DNA of 64,000 nt from positions 248,001 to 312,000 of the forward strand of contig JAHWDD010000001.1 in the NCBI GenBank assembly GCA_023897205.1, written 5' to 3'. Position 1 is the stretch's first letter, and each line of letters opens with the position of its first letter. The stretch comes from Exophiala sp. HKRS030. Its lineage: Eukaryota > Ascomycota > Eurotiomycetes > Chaetothyriales > Herpotrichiellaceae. Positions 23,862-35,938 of the stretch are shown piece after piece. Under the pieces are notes generated by a model that saw only the letters and a list, made by a program, of their open reading frames with translations, searched no databases and was not told the DNA's origin. The translations under genes were made by a program, and so were the position numbers.

Positions 23862-24673
23862 TATGATAGATGCAGAGTACAAAGCTCTAGCACCACCCAC
23901 AGCTCCCTCTTTGCGTAAAGATGGTGTTCACGAACAAAGGGCAGCCACGGACAAAGGCGCAGTGGAGAGGCGGGGGGGGATTGGCACGAGAGCAATGAAG
24001 CGAGGATGATGGTGATGACGGGACTTACAGTGGCGTAGCTTGGTGGAGTGCATGACTGATAAGGGATTCCACAGCAAATAATTTGTGGCTGGAGAGGTTG
24101 TGTTAGGCGTCATATTCCAGGGTCTTTAGGCGCAGTTTATACCTATGACACCCTGGAGAACGCCTATAGCTATGGTCGTTGTTGCGCGAAACCAACCTGG
24201 GTACTGGGATTTTGAGAAGTGCGATACAAGTCAGGCTATGGACTCCGTTCCTGAAAATCACCATCCCAAGCTTTTACAATAGAGATCACTAACGGCGTCT
24301 GCAGCAGCTTCCGCTCCAGGTGGATATGATTCCCGCTAGTCCGTGAAGACTGCATCGCATTACTTATAGAAGCATAGCTAAAGATGATCGGACCCAGCCA
24401 AACGGCCGCTGTTCGGGGATCTGTAGTATGCATGAGCCAACCGTTTCCACACCAGCAAAAACGTCAAATCAATCTTTTATCTACGCTCTATCACACGCCC
24501 TTTGACCGCCCACCTCTATTCGTTCACATTTCTCGTCTAATAGTGACTGATAGCGACGACTGGCAAGAGAATACAGCGACGCAGAAGACACATCATCGGC
24601 ATACCAACACCGAGTATTACTGTTTTACAATCTTCCTATCGAAACCCGGGATACAAAACAAAAACCAGCGGAC
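23862..24673. promoter_or_regulatory. Divergent promoter region between GS-like and SDR genes
   Basis: Separates two start codons pointing away from each other, with no coding signal of its own. A role as a shared promoter is inferred from layout only; no specific binding site is claimed. Confidence 0.4.
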
Positions 24674-25516
24674 ATGGCCGATTCACGTCAAGGGCGTCTT
24701 GCCGGCAAGAATGCCATGGTCACCGGTGCGGCCGGTGGCATCGGCCTGGAAACCACGATTCTCTTTGCCCGCGAGGGCGCTTCAGTGCTCATGGCCGACA
24801 TTTCCGAGCCGGCACTCGAGCGTGCCCTGACCAAGGTCAAAGAACTCGTGCCCAACCCTCCGCGTTTGCAGACGATCAAATGTGACGTGTCCAAAGAATC
24901 CGACGTGGCTGCCGCCGTCGAGTCTCAAGATGCCCACGGCGGTATCGACGTCATGTTCAACAACGCCGGCATCATGCACGCCCAGGACGACGACGCCATC
25001 AATACCCCCGAGGCCATCTGGGACCTCACCCAGGCCATCAACGTCAAAGGTGTCTGGTACGGCAGCAAGCATGCCGTCCTCAGTATGCGACGACACAAGA
25101 AGAAGGCCGGCAGCGTCATCAACACGGCCAGTTTCGTGGCGTTGATGGGCGCCGCAACGCCTCAGCTCGCCTACACCGCTTCCAAGGGCGCCGTGCTCGC
25201 CATGACCCGGGAACTGGCCATTGTCCACGCCCGAGAGAACATCAGGTTCAATTCTCTCTGCCCCGGTCCACTGAACACGCCGTTGCTGCAGGATTGGTTG
25301 GGCGACGACGTGCAAAAGAGGCACAGACGTGAAGTTCACTTCCCGAGTGGCCGTTTCGGCGAGGCCATTGAGCAGGCCCAAGCTGTGCTCTTCCTGGCCA
25401 GCGATGAGAGCAGCTTCGTCAATGCGACCGAGTTTGTCGTCGATGGCGGTTTGAGCAGGGCTTATGTCACGGCTGAAGGACCTGCTCCTGCAGCTCCTTC
25501 AAACAATGTTCATTAG
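24674..25516 (+). CDS. Classical short-chain dehydrogenase/reductase
   Basis: A single exon of 280 residues. The Rossmann cofactor motif TGAAGGIG is at residues 17-24, Asp42 ends strand beta-2 (favouring NAD over NADP), NNAG is at 96-99, and the catalytic triad is Ser153, Tyr167 and Lys171 (YTASK). The C-terminal substrate region GRFGEAIEQAQAVLFLASDE and the VDGG motif are also present. It should oxidise an alcohol or reduce a ketone; the substrate is unknown. It lies between the GS-like gene and an MFS transporter in a catabolic-looking gene run. Start context and lack of introns are unambiguous. Confidence 0.93.
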   Translation: MADSRQGRLAGKNAMVTGAAGGIGLETTILFAREGASVLMADISEPALERALTKVKELVPNPPRLQTIKCDVSKESDVAAAVESQDAHGGIDVMFNNAGIMHAQDDDAINTPEAIWDLTQAINVKGVWYGSKHAVLSMRRHKKKAGSVINTASFVALMGAATPQLAYTASKGAVLAMTRELAIVHARENIRFNSLCPGPLNTPLLQDWLGDDVQKRHRREVHFPSGRFGEAIEQAQAVLFLASDESSFVNATEFVVDGGLSRAYVTAEGPAPAAPSNNVH

Positions 25517-26433
25517 AATAGTATCTCAGTGGTCGGGAAACCAAACTCTCTTCGGCGAGGATCATTTTCATGAGCATGTGTGTCAAAGAGCTAAGACTCC
25601 CTGGTTTTCATTAGACTGGCTTTACAGATGGTGTTGCTCCAAGGAACTCGCAACTCTTGTTTTAAGCGAGTCTTCTATCGATGGTGCTCATGATAATCAG
25701 AATGACATCTTCAATTTTCCCAGTGTTCTCAATTGAACCCATGATTTTGCTTCTACAATTACCAAGACCCCTCAGTGATGTCTCAGAAACAACAAGGCTT
25801 ATGTGGTAGACTGAGGCGAGCAAGAAAACAAAAAGGTCCCAGGTTTGATTCTCATTGAGAACTACGATCACTCCTCCTCCTCCTCATCAATGGCTCGGGC
25901 CAAAATCACATGCCTGAATTGATGAAGGCCAATTCACTAAACGATGACAGTGACTTTTCACAAACGGAACTAGACAGGGTTGAAAACAAGAGGCACATTA
26001 GCGTTGTACCGTAAACAGAACCGAGCTGAGTCGGATACGGTAATCCGATACAGTAATCCGATACCGGTGATCAGCATCCGTCATGAATCTTTGGTGAATA
26101 CCTTTGACTCTCGAGTTTTCGATCATTAGCAATGTCTCCTCAACCAGTGCGAGCCTAAAACTGAACCACAAAATTCCAGGTGAGGACTTGGTGCTCGGAA
26201 TTGCTGACTTGGTGATACAATACGTCCCCAACCAGAACCAGAGTCGTTTCCTCCACAAAATAGCAAGGTACTAATTTTCTATCCTTGATCTCCCCGCCGC
26301 TACCCAGGTACTCCACGATCCTCTACTTTCTCGGTGATATTTGTACATGTCCGTAACATGTCCTCTTTTATATCAAGCGTCAGAACCCATCGTTTGAGGA
26401 TGAGGTTGCACGATAGCCACGGGCACAAACATC
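25517..26433. other. Intergenic, no gene seen
   Basis: SDR 3' flank and MFS promoter. Contains a 13 bp tandem unit TAATCCGATACAG (second copy 12 bp) at 26041-26065. No coding signal. Confidence 0.4.
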
Positions 26434-28046
26434 ATGGAAGCGCCACAAGTCAACGAGAAAGTGGCGACGCTTGACCCAGTCATGGTTGAAGATGTCGACG
26501 AGGTTTTGACCGAGGAAGAGAAGTCCAGGCTTGTGAGTACTAACGGCTGCCACTTTGACACGAGGAGCGACCATTTCGACTAACCACGAAAACTAAGGAC
26601 CGCCAACTGGTTCGAAAGCTGGATCTCAAATTGATCCCTTGGCTCACACTGCTGTACCTGGCATCTTTCTTGGATCGCACGAATGTCGGCAATGCAAAGA
26701 TCGAGGGGCTGCAGGAAGACTTGAAGATGACCAACAACCAATATAACCTTGGGCTGGCGATATTCTTCATTGTGTACGCCATCTTCGAGCCGTTGACCAA
26801 CGTTCTGTTGAAACGCTTGCGGCCGAGTGTTTTCATTCCTGTAATCACGATCGCGTGGGTAAGTGGGGCTGCTCAGACTCTGCAGAATTCATGTACTAAC
26901 CATGTCGCGGCTGTAGGGAATTTGCACGACGACTCTTGGTCTGGTGCATAATTTTGGAGGGTTCTTGACGACTCGTGCCTTCCTAGGTCTGACTGAGGGA
27001 GGTCTCTATCCCGCTGTCATCTACTTTCTGTCGTGCTGGTACAAGCGATCCGAGCTTGGGATTAGAATGGCTTTCTTCGTCTCTGCTGCTAGTTTGGCAG
27101 GTTCCTTTGGGAGCTTATTAGCTGCAGCTATTGCAAAGATGGACGGGGTAGGGGGTAAAGCCGGCTGGGCCTGGATCTTTATCCTTGAAGGTTTGGCAAC
27201 TGTTGTCCTAGGCGTCATCTCTTTCTGGATGGTCCACGACTTCCCTGACAAGGCGACCTTCCTGTCTGATGCGGAGCGCAAACGCGTCATCCGACGACTA
27301 ACGATTGACCAGCAATCCAGCGTACACGATGAAAGCTGGAACAAACAATACTTGGTGGCTTCTCTAACTGATTGGAAGACTTATATCGGTGCGCTGACCT
27401 ATACCGGAGCTGGCGCATCCACATACGCCTTTTCGTTATTTCTCCCGACCGTAATCAAGGAACTAGTATGTTCATCGCCGAACAGATCTTGTTCGGGAAG
27501 CTGACGTGAGAAAGGGATACACCTCGACCAGGGCTCAATTGCTTAGTGTCCCACCGTACGCTCTTGCCGCCATCATGTCTGTCGCAATCGGGTACCTCGC
27601 AGACCGCACACGCGCTCGAGGCATCTGCAATATTTGTATGGCCCTCATCGCCGCTGGAGGATTTTCCATGCTGTTAGGTGCCGAGGCAGCTGGAACCCGA
27701 TATGCTGGTGTTTTCCTTGGTGCGATGGGATTGTATCCATGTCTTGCTAACACTCTCACCTGGTTGAGCAACAATCTTGAAGGTATATCTCACAAATTCC
27801 AATGGTAGCCAGTCAGTGGCTGATCAATTGACAGGGGTCTACAAACGGGGCCTCACATTAGGCATTGTCATCATGTGGAATAACCTCAATGGCACTGTCT
27901 CCGCGAATATTTACCGCGGCAGCGACGCGCCAGACTTTCCCACTGGTCACGGTGTGGTGCTGGGCTACATCACGGTCTTTCTTCTCGGAGGGTCTATCAT
28001 TCAAACTTTGATGTTGCGTGCCGAGAACCGAAAGCGTGCCACATGA
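26434..28046 (+). CDS. MFS transporter, allantoate permease (Dal5/ACS) family
   Basis: Five exons, 26434-26532, 26598-26858, 26917-27465, 27515-27782 and 27835-28046, all with compatible phases and GT-AG introns of 49-65 bp, give 462 residues. The N terminus is cytosolic, then KLDLKLIPWLTLLYLASFLDRTNVGNAK, the signature opening of the anion:cation symporter group (Dal5, Tna1, Vht1). GxxTTRAFLGLTEGGLYP is the family's TM4 motif. About 12 membrane helices are predicted by eye. ACS members import organic anions such as allantoate, nicotinate or aromatic acids. In this setting it is the obvious uptake system for whatever the neighbouring enzymes degrade. Confidence 0.92.
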
Positions 28047-28978
28047 TCGCGAGATGCACGCCTTGTTGGTCTGGACCAGCATCAAATCTATATGCTGGGG
28101 GATCAACGGCCTGACTTTGTTTACACAACGTAGACGAAGTCAAAATTGTAATGGGCCCGTTGAGATTGAGAGGGACCGGCGGATCGTCGTTCTGTGATAT
28201 GGAGAAGAGAACGGAGAGACCTTCACAACTTGTCCGAGGCCAGGGCTGCTCTGGGGATCTCTGACCGGATCTGTAAATACCATTGTGGTGCAACTATGAT
28301 ACAATTTGACGTTGCAAAAGTTGTCGAGCCAGTACTTGACCAGCTGACACAAATCGGGGGTCATTGTCGAAACTCATGTCCGTTGGGAGATTGTTGCTTC
28401 CAGCTTCTCTTCCACTTTCACCTGGGATCAAGAATGTTAGCCGAGTAAGATACTGTATTTCGCGGCGCTCAACTATCACGAAGAATAACGTTCGCTTGCA
28501 AACCCGTTAAAGGGGCCTATCGCAGCCTAGAGCTAGTCTTTCCACCTTCTATTGCGCACGAATATGTCTTCTCCGTTCCTACGAAGCGCTTTCTTCGAGA
28601 GCTGGACTCCCTTCGGAGTTTCTATAGTACCAAACCCTCATCGTCGGGTCTGCGGGTGCATTGATGCGGGCTGGACAAGCTGACTCTCAACGGCCGCGAG
28701 TACATGTCTAGAACACTGAAATGATTTGATCTGCCTTGGGCTTGCTCCAGAGAGACTGGCTATGTGAGTGTAGCCCTTCCCAGGACAATCAGTCACCTAA
28801 AGTCGCCTCCGGCGTAAGGATCTTTTGAAGTCTTCCATGGGCTTTTTTCAGTCTCGAGTGTAAACTAGGTAAGAATGGACATTATTCATAGAAATGATGA
28901 TATTCACCTCTCTGACTGGCAATTTCAGATGCTCCCTGGATGAGTGGTGTACTCTCTCTACTGGCTTCTGTCCAATTT
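28047..28978. other. Convergent intergenic region, nothing recognised
   Basis: Lies between the 3' ends of the MFS and monooxygenase genes. Frames are short and match no family. Confidence 0.4.
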
Positions 28979-31013
28979 TCAATATTGAGCGATACCTTCC
29001 TCGATCGCCTTGATCTGGAGGGCCACCAAACGAGAATAGTACCGACAGAATGCGAAATTCGTGCCCATGAACCAAAACCCAGGGTGACCGGATCTCCGCC
29101 AGATGGTGCGCATCTCGCCTTCCTCGTCGAAGCCCCAGACGTCCCCGACGCGACCGGCGACCTCGTCACCAAAAATCACTCGCGTCTGTGTCTTCATGTT
29201 CTGGAACCCGGTTGCAAAGACAACCTCGTCAGCTTCTAGGGTAGTGTTGTCGTCGAATTCCAGCCCGTGCGGTAGAACCTCGGTGATTTCCGCCCCTTGT
29301 TTCAACTTGATCTTGCCGTCGATGACAAGTTGACTCGCGCCGACGTCAACGTAATAGCCACCGCCGCGATGCAGATATTTCATCACGTAGCCGGAATCGC
29401 CGGGGCCATTGTCCAGCTTGAAACCGACGGCTCTCAGACCGTCGAGAACGTCGGCGTCGTGTTTGGTTTGTTGCACACACATCTTGACCTGCTGAGACTT
29501 GAACAGCTCCGCCGGTAGGGCCCAGAAGAGTAGGTCGGCGTCCTCGGTCGGGGGGCCACCCTCTTTGTAGAGAGGCCGACCGACCTCGTTCATGAATTTC
29601 GCGGAAAGGACGAGCGTCGAGCTGCGTTGGACCATGGTGACGTGGTAACCGTTTTCGTAAAAATCCTGGGCTATGTCGTGGGCCGAGTTGCTCGAGCCAA
29701 CTACGACGGCCTTCTTACCATTCCCATTTGGCCTCGCGCTCGTAAACTCGGTACTGTGGCACAGATTTCCTCGGAAACGTTCCAGTCCTGGTATTTTCGG
29801 CACATGCTTCGGTCCAGCGTGGCCTGTGGCTTGAATTATGTGGGAAGGATGAAACGTACGCGACTCCACAGAGCCGTCCCCGTTCTGTCGCTCCAGACCA
29901 ACCGTCCAGAGTTTGGTTCGATCGTCCCAAGCAGCAGAGACGACTCGCGTCTTGCTCCACACGTTGAGTTCCAAGATTTTGACGTAAGATTCGAAAAATT
30001 CCGCCAGCTTGTCCTTGGGGGTGAACTTGGGCCATTGTGGAGGAAAGGGTAGGTATGGCATGTGGTTCAGCCAGACAGGGTCATGAAGGACGAGATGACG
30101 GTATCGTCTCCGCCAACTGTCTCCGACCGACTCCTGGATATCAATGACAAGAGTGTCCACGTTCAATGCCTTTAGACGTGCGGCCGTGGTGAGACCGCTT
30201 TGGCCGGCACCTGAGATCATCCGACCATGGTCAGCCTGGAACAATGCTGGTGCCAGTCGCGATTGTCTATTAAGAGGAGTCATACTTACCCACGATGAGC
30301 ATGGTAGGCTCTTTGCCCCTAAAGTCTTCTTCTGCAATACGCCTGTCTCGCCAGTTGAGCCTTCCAGGGAGTGCTTGGTGTGTAGCACCGTCAGGACGCC
30401 GAAGGCCCGTCTCTTCCTTGAAGCCGTGTAGCTCTTGGAGTGTCGTGAACAAGGTAAAGATCTTCCACTCATTGTGCATTTCGGCCAAGCGCATGATGCC
30501 ACGCCCGGATCCAAATGTGGTAACGATGTCCACAAAGAACTGAATGCCTATAACGTCCCCAAGGCCATCTATAGGCCCCAGCGTCGGAGATCTCAGCGTA
30601 CTTGATCGGTCAATGTCGAGAAATTCCAGGGCGAAGTTGGATCCGAGAAAGTCAGAGATCTTTTTAGGTCCCTTCAAGGTACGGAGATCCCACGATAGAC
30701 ATAGGTGATCCCGCCAGTAGCTATTCTCATGAAACAAACTTGATATGGCTTGTGCATCCTTGACCGCGACTGCATCTTTGAACGCCCCGATTATTTTCGA
30801 AGCGACGTCGCCTGCGCTGACAGATGATGTGGCAGAAGGAGGCCAGATTCCGAGGGGAATGTTGCATGAGCCGGGCACAATCCGATCTTTGGATTGCACT
30901 TCTGTCGTTGCTGTTATGTCTGTGACTGCGACAGCAATGGAAGCCCCTTTCTCGGGTATCCTCCAGTCCTGTGATGGTGCCGGATCTAGAATGTCTTTGA
31001 GAGAGGCGCCCAT
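28979..31013 (-). CDS. Flavin-containing monooxygenase with N-terminal SnoaL-like domain
   Basis: Two exons, 31013-30290 and 30210-28979 (79 bp intron, phase 1), give 651 residues. Residues about 65-205 have the length and pattern of a SnoaL/NTF2-like cone fold (KIIGAFKDAVAVKDAQAISS, SYWRDHLCLSWDLRT). The intron splits the FAD motif GAGQSG (242-247). The NADPH-binding GSSNSAHD and the FATGFQNM motif near the C terminus mark a group B flavin monooxygenase (FMO / YUCCA / Baeyer-Villiger type). Such enzymes hydroxylate N, S or C atoms or insert oxygen next to ketones. The position within the run of catabolic genes suggests an oxygenation step before lactone or ring hydrolysis; that step is inferred. 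Confidence 0.92.
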
Positions 31014-31372
31014 CCTGTGAGGATATGATTATTGTATAATCGGTCAAGGGGTGTTTAACGACAATGCATGAGAATGACAATGGCTTTATTGTATTCAGTC
31101 CAACTGCCAAAAGCTCAGGGGCCCAGGCGAGCCGGAGAAAGAGTACCGAAGAAGGATTTATGAAAGAGATTCCCGCGAGATGATTGCAACATGTCCGTGT
31201 CGCCACTTGCACCTCGATCAGTACAAGTGTGATCAAGTGGACTACCGCCACACTCGTCAGTTCAAATGAGATTGGCAAGACTCGTCAGGTGTGAGTCTCA
31301 TCACGGAAAATCAACTATCTAGGCCTGGTAATTACACACCCCACCCTCAGGGCACACCAAGCCCCGTGGTCT

Positions 31373-32329
31373 TCAGTGCAAATCGGAACTTCTTCGACAA
31401 CAAGAGCTACCACTAGGTAATGTTGCACGATGAGTCCGACTTGCCTCTGCAAACTTCACCCCTGCGCGGAGATCTTGTGAGATAGAATGGTCAGCCTTTG
31501 CCAAGGGCTCAAGTAGAGTCAGAGTCTGCGGGACCAGTTCCAGTGGTATGCAGACGACGCCGTTAAGATCTCCGATGATGTAGTCGCCGGGCCTGATGGT
31601 CATGTCTTGGTCTTCCACTCTCACAGTCACAGGGACATTTACCTAAGATCAAATCAGCACCGTGATGCAGCTCCAGAGACATTTGAACACGCACGCTCAC
31701 GACTTCTACCACTTCATGTGGGGCAGCAGTTCCGACGCCACGCGCAAAAACCTAGAATGGTCGGCATCTCTACACCTCTGACTTTGCTGCCTTGGACCTA
31801 CGGGATAGACCAGGTCTCGATGATCTTGGAGATCTCGAATGCGGCCGTCCACCACGGCACCAACGGCGCCGGAAACTTTGGCTCGGTGGCTCATCAGTCA
31901 GCCATAAACCGCGTTCGCGGCATCAGGAGGAGCCGAAATGAAAATCACCGTGCCGGCAGGAACGGAATCGATCTAGAAGGTGTCAGTACATGATTGTCTT
32001 CCTCTTCTCCTTGCGAGATACTAGGAGGTGCCTACGTAGTGTTCTTTAATTGTCGAAGGTTCGGTGCCCCTGCGAACAAAGTGGACCGTATACGCCGGAC
32101 CCGCAATTCGAGTGTGGCCTTCCTGGCGTTGAGGTGACCACATCGAGATATCAGGTAAACAACCCCCATGCGGACTCCCCAGCATGGTTAATGCGTCGGA
32201 TATATCGCACCTGTCTGCCTGTCAATTCGGACAACTCGGGAACGAATTCAGAGCCTCATCCTTTTGGCTTTGGTATCCTTACGTCGAGTACTGCTGTAGG
32301 AGCTCGCCGAAATTCTCACGAGACCCCAT
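31373..32329 (-). pseudogene. RraA/HMG-aldolase family gene with an in-frame TGA
   Basis: Five exons, 32329-32283, 32210-32036, 31972-31802, 31751-31695 and 31642-31373, with intact GT-AG splice sites and phases, encode 239 codons. The protein is RraA-like throughout: CDISDAL near the start, GPAYTVHF, PAGTVIFISAPPDAANAV, AVVDGRIRDLQD (metal and substrate residues), PVFARGVGTAAP and PGDYIIGDLNGV. Codon 99 is TGA (31900-31898) where relatives have glycine, between AVYG and LMSHRAK. No plausible intron removes it. Relatives are class II HMG/CHA aldolases or oxaloacetate decarboxylases. Read-through (the context is TGA-C) or a sequence error are alternatives. Apart from this codon the gene looks under constraint. 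Confidence 0.85.
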
Positions 32330-32950
32330 GGCTGTCAACAACCAGTCCGGTTTTTTAGAAGAAGTACAAACTCCGAAATGTATGGAATGGCCAGGAGGTG
32401 ATTTTATGGAGTTTTTTTACCCTCGCATGGCCTTTTACTTGCAGGCTTCGGCTCTGGGCTTCGTCGTCTCTCGTGCACATATTCCCGGAGATTGATCGTC
32501 GTTTCTCCTGTCGGATCTGAAAATCCGAGATGCGGCCCCCAGAATGCGAATCATTCTATACTTGTAACTTCGAACTATTACGACGGCGTGCTGGAGTAGC
32601 AGAACGACTACGATAGGACTAGCATCGTACTGATCCGATCCCTTCTGAAAATCATGAAAAGGAGATAAGCACGACTTTCTTTCAAGATTATCTATTGCCT
32701 CACAATCACTCATTGGCCTTAGAGGCTTAACTTCTGACGACTTCACAACTTTGGGTGGGAATTTTGTACATAACCTGCAACAAGTATGGCTCGAAGGTTT
32801 GCCTTGGTCCTGCTTGCGATAGCTTGTGAAGAAAATATAGTAACTTGGTGTATGTCCTGACATGCAGCCGCTCTATCTTTCGCTAGACCTGATCTCACAA
32901 TGCCTGCAGTGGCTCTGGAGCAACAATATTGTGATCCGTCCTCTTGATCT
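32330..32950. other. Intergenic, no gene seen
   Basis: Lies between two minus-strand genes (RraA start and dienelactone hydrolase end). No coding signal. Confidence 0.35.
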
Positions 32951-33883
32951 CTAAAGATGTTTTTGTAAGAAGTCGAGCATGAGTTCGTAGCCACGCTCGT
33001 ACTCCTTTCTTGGACGCTCCAGGTCCAATTTAGCCCTGCAAATTACGATTTGTCAGCCTGGATCCAGACGACCAAAACCCTAGGATATAGGGTGATCCAT
33101 ACCTAGCAGACATCCATCCATGGATCTCGTCGAATCTCTCACGGTATTTCACGCCCGTCAGATTGGCCACAAAGTCTCGAATGGTCTGTTCTTCCTCCCC
33201 CTGCGAGTCGAGCACCATCGTCGGAATCGTGATCGACTTCGCGTCTTCAGGATCGAGCCTACAAGGGGATGTGAGAGCTAGGACATCCAGCCGTGGCTTC
33301 CCCAAGTTTGCGGCAATGAGACTCAGCCCTTTCGCGCCCCAGCAAAATCCTGCTCCGGCCCATCTTTGCACATGTGCATAGTTCGGGTCTGACTGCAGCA
33401 TGTCGACCACCTGAGCAATGAGGCCCATCTTTTCTTTCGAGGTGACATCGGCGATGAGATCGTGGAGAGGTTGCTTGTCGGCTCCCAGCTCAAACCACTC
33501 TAGCTTAGCAGCCTTGTGTGAGCCGATGATGTCCGGCATCAAAACAAGATAGGGCTCCTTCCCCTGGGTCGAGAGTATGTCAGCTCCTCGAAATGTCTGA
33601 TTGGTGTAGCCGAATATATCGTAGACGTGGATGATTGCTTTCTTCGCCGTGAGTGGCCCTGTGCGATCTGGTCGAGATCGTGAAAAGTGCGGCGTCAGCA
33701 TAAAAACATGGATTTAGGCCAGTCCTTGGAAGCAAAAGAAATACATGGCCCCGACAATATCGCTTTGTGTTACGACTTACAAATTTGGAATCCATTGACA
33801 TCCAAAAATGAGCCTCTCGGCGTGTATTCTTCAACCACCGCAGCCGGGGTGCTACAACAAGCTGGAGAATACTCTGTTCCCAT
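32951..33883 (-). CDS. Dienelactone hydrolase family protein
   Basis: Three exons, 33883-33781, 33667-33103 and 33035-32951, with agreeing phases, give 250 residues, the usual size. The alpha/beta-hydrolase triad is readable: nucleophile Cys143 in GAGFCWGAKG, Asp188 in MVLDSQGEEE and His217 in DEIHGWMSAR. The strand AIIHVYDIFGY with the oxyanion region, and the family's C-terminal KEYERGYELMLDFL helix, are present. The closest fungal relatives are AIM2-type DLH proteins. Classical members open dienelactones in aromatic degradation; fungal ones are often uncharacterised. It is divergently oriented to the HpcH/HpaI aldolase gene. Confidence 0.93.
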
Positions 33884-34752
33884 CGCTGCGCCCGAAGCCT
33901 TCAGGGTTGTAATGTGAAATTTGGATTTACATGTAAACGCCTGGAAGGACGAACTTAGGTCACCTCAATCTCATATAGGCAGGACAGCGAATAGAGCGAC
34001 TTGCGTACGTTGTGGAGGCCAGTTTCGGGGGAGCCACAGGAGTAACTACGTATTGCGGCAAACCGGACATTCAAATGTCCGGCGATTCAGTCCTGTGGAA
34101 TGCAAAATTGACCCCTTTAATATCGAAGCTTTGGAATGCGGAGATGTTGCCGTTTCAATGTCCGAGAACTCGAATGGTCTCGAGACTTTCGATGACTTAC
34201 TCTCGCCATTGGACCTCAGAGGACTTATTTTCATTGTATTGCGAATGACAGTCTATCCTCTGTTTCCGCCCATTCCAGATCCAGCCCCGCCCCCGATCCC
34301 TTTTGCCTTGAAACAACGGAAAAGGTGGCTTTGCTTTCTGCCTCGTCGAGATGTGCGTGCCCTCCGTTGGCGATAAACCCGAAGTTGACCGCTCTACCTC
34401 CACGAAGGAACGGTAACCCCATAAGAGCCGTTCTAAGGTACTAGAAAATGACTTTCAGCTGGTGCACAGCGGGCTGGGCCACAAGGAAACGTAAAATTTG
34501 CTCATTGACGGCAGAGTCGCTCGGAGATCTACAACTTGGGATATCATCTGCTCAAGCTAAATGTGGGTTACTTCTTCGTTTCGAGTTGCCCAGAAGGGTC
34601 TGGTCTTGTTCCTTTCAGATAAGAACAATACACATCCTCCGGGCGCGGTGAGCACTGATATAGTACTTTTGCTCTCATCCAGGCAAAATATCGGACTGCG
34701 GGTTGACATCAAAATCAACGACTTATCGAGATATTGACGTCTCCGATACAAG
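33884..34752. promoter_or_regulatory. Divergent region between dienelactone hydrolase and aldolase genes
   Basis: Two start codons face away from each other across about 870 bp with no convincing gene between them. A shared promoter is inferred from geometry only. A 151-codon plus-strand frame (33921-34376) has no recognised domain and is not counted. Confidence 0.4.
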
Positions 34753-35830
34753 ATGGCGGCGGTCATGGACAATGCCAATACGCTCCGTAAAACGCTGAAT
34801 ACAGGATCCGGCGTCTCATACGGCGCATGGCAAATGCTTCCAGGCACCCATCTGTCGCGGGCCATCGCGAGAGCAGGCTTCGACTGGGTCTGCATCGACT
34901 GCGAGCACGGCAATATCGCCGGTAAGCTTGCCCCTATTTCTCTTCTCAGGCCTTTATCTCGCTACACCCACGAAAAGGAAGCTGATCGCCGTACGCTACT
35001 ACAATATCTAGACGATGCAATGCATGAGTCGATCCACGCCGTGGCATCTGTCGGTGTCAGCCCGGTCGTGCGCATCCCCGCCAATGAGGGGTGGATGGTC
35101 AAGCGGGCGCTGGACGCAGGTGCTCATGGCATCATTGTGCCCTTGCTCTACACCGTCGACGATGCAAAGAGGCTCGTGCAGTCTGCCAAATTCCCACCAC
35201 TCGGCAAGAGGGGTTTCGGCAGTCCGTTTTCACAGGGTTCTTTCGACGTCAAGGGGAACCTGTCAGGAATCGAGTACCTGCAAGGTGCAAACGGGAACTT
35301 ATTGACGGCCGTGCAGATAGAAACAAAGGAGGCACTGGGATGCGTGAATGCCCATGTCCCGTAGTCGACCATGCATCTTATCACTAACTCAAGTCTCTAG
35401 GTCGAAGAGATCGCCAAAGTCGACGGCATAGATGTTTTATTTGTAGGTCCGTTTGACCTGGGGAACAATATCGGTCATCCAGTGACAGGAGACTTTCCCC
35501 CGGAACTGGACGCGGCCATTGCGAGAATTCTCAAGGCCGCCCAAGATGAAGGGAAGAAGTCGGGCATTTACTCTCCGTCTGCAGAATTTGCCAACAGATA
35601 CGCTGACATGGGCTTCCAGATGGTTAGTGGAGATGCTCTCCGTCTTTGTGTGTTGCAAACGTATTCTAAACACCAAGCTCCAGATCTCGGTGGTAAACGA
35701 CATGAGCGCAATCCCTATTTCCATGGCTAAATCACTGTCAAAGGCTAAAGGCTGTTACGGCGATGCAGCACAAGGTCCTAAGCAGGCTGCGTACAGCGCG
35801 GCGAGTTTGGTTACACAAAAGAAGAAATGA
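34753..35830 (+). CDS. HpcH/HpaI aldolase / citrate lyase family protein
   Basis: Four exons, 34753-34921, 35012-35343, 35401-35622 and 35684-35830, with agreeing phases, give 289 residues. Class II pyruvate-aldolase motifs are clear: WVCIDCEHGN (general-base His), GAHGIIVPLLYT, KRGFGSPFSQG (substrate Arg), AVQIETKEAL (metal Glu) and DVLFVGPFDLGNNIG (metal Asp). Family members cleave 4-hydroxy-2-oxo acids to pyruvate plus an aldehyde, for example in homoprotocatechuate breakdown (HpaI) or, in fungi, 2-keto-3-deoxy-L-rhamnonate cleavage (LRA4). The third donor (GTGAATG) is weak but gives the only open frame. Confidence 0.92.
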
Positions 35831-35938
35831 CAATAACATAGTGTATGAGAAGAAGATAGACAACTGCAACCTCCTGATACGTCTCTCTCTGGTGTGTGTA
35901 TTCTCAGTGGAACACGTACCCCCACTTCCTAAACCACC

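Noticed and set aside
31880..31920. Tiny intron that would remove the TGA of the RraA gene
   Set aside because: The GT and AG that would bracket the stop leave an intron of only 20-odd to about 34 bp, too short for fungal splicing; surrounding residues are conserved on both sides.
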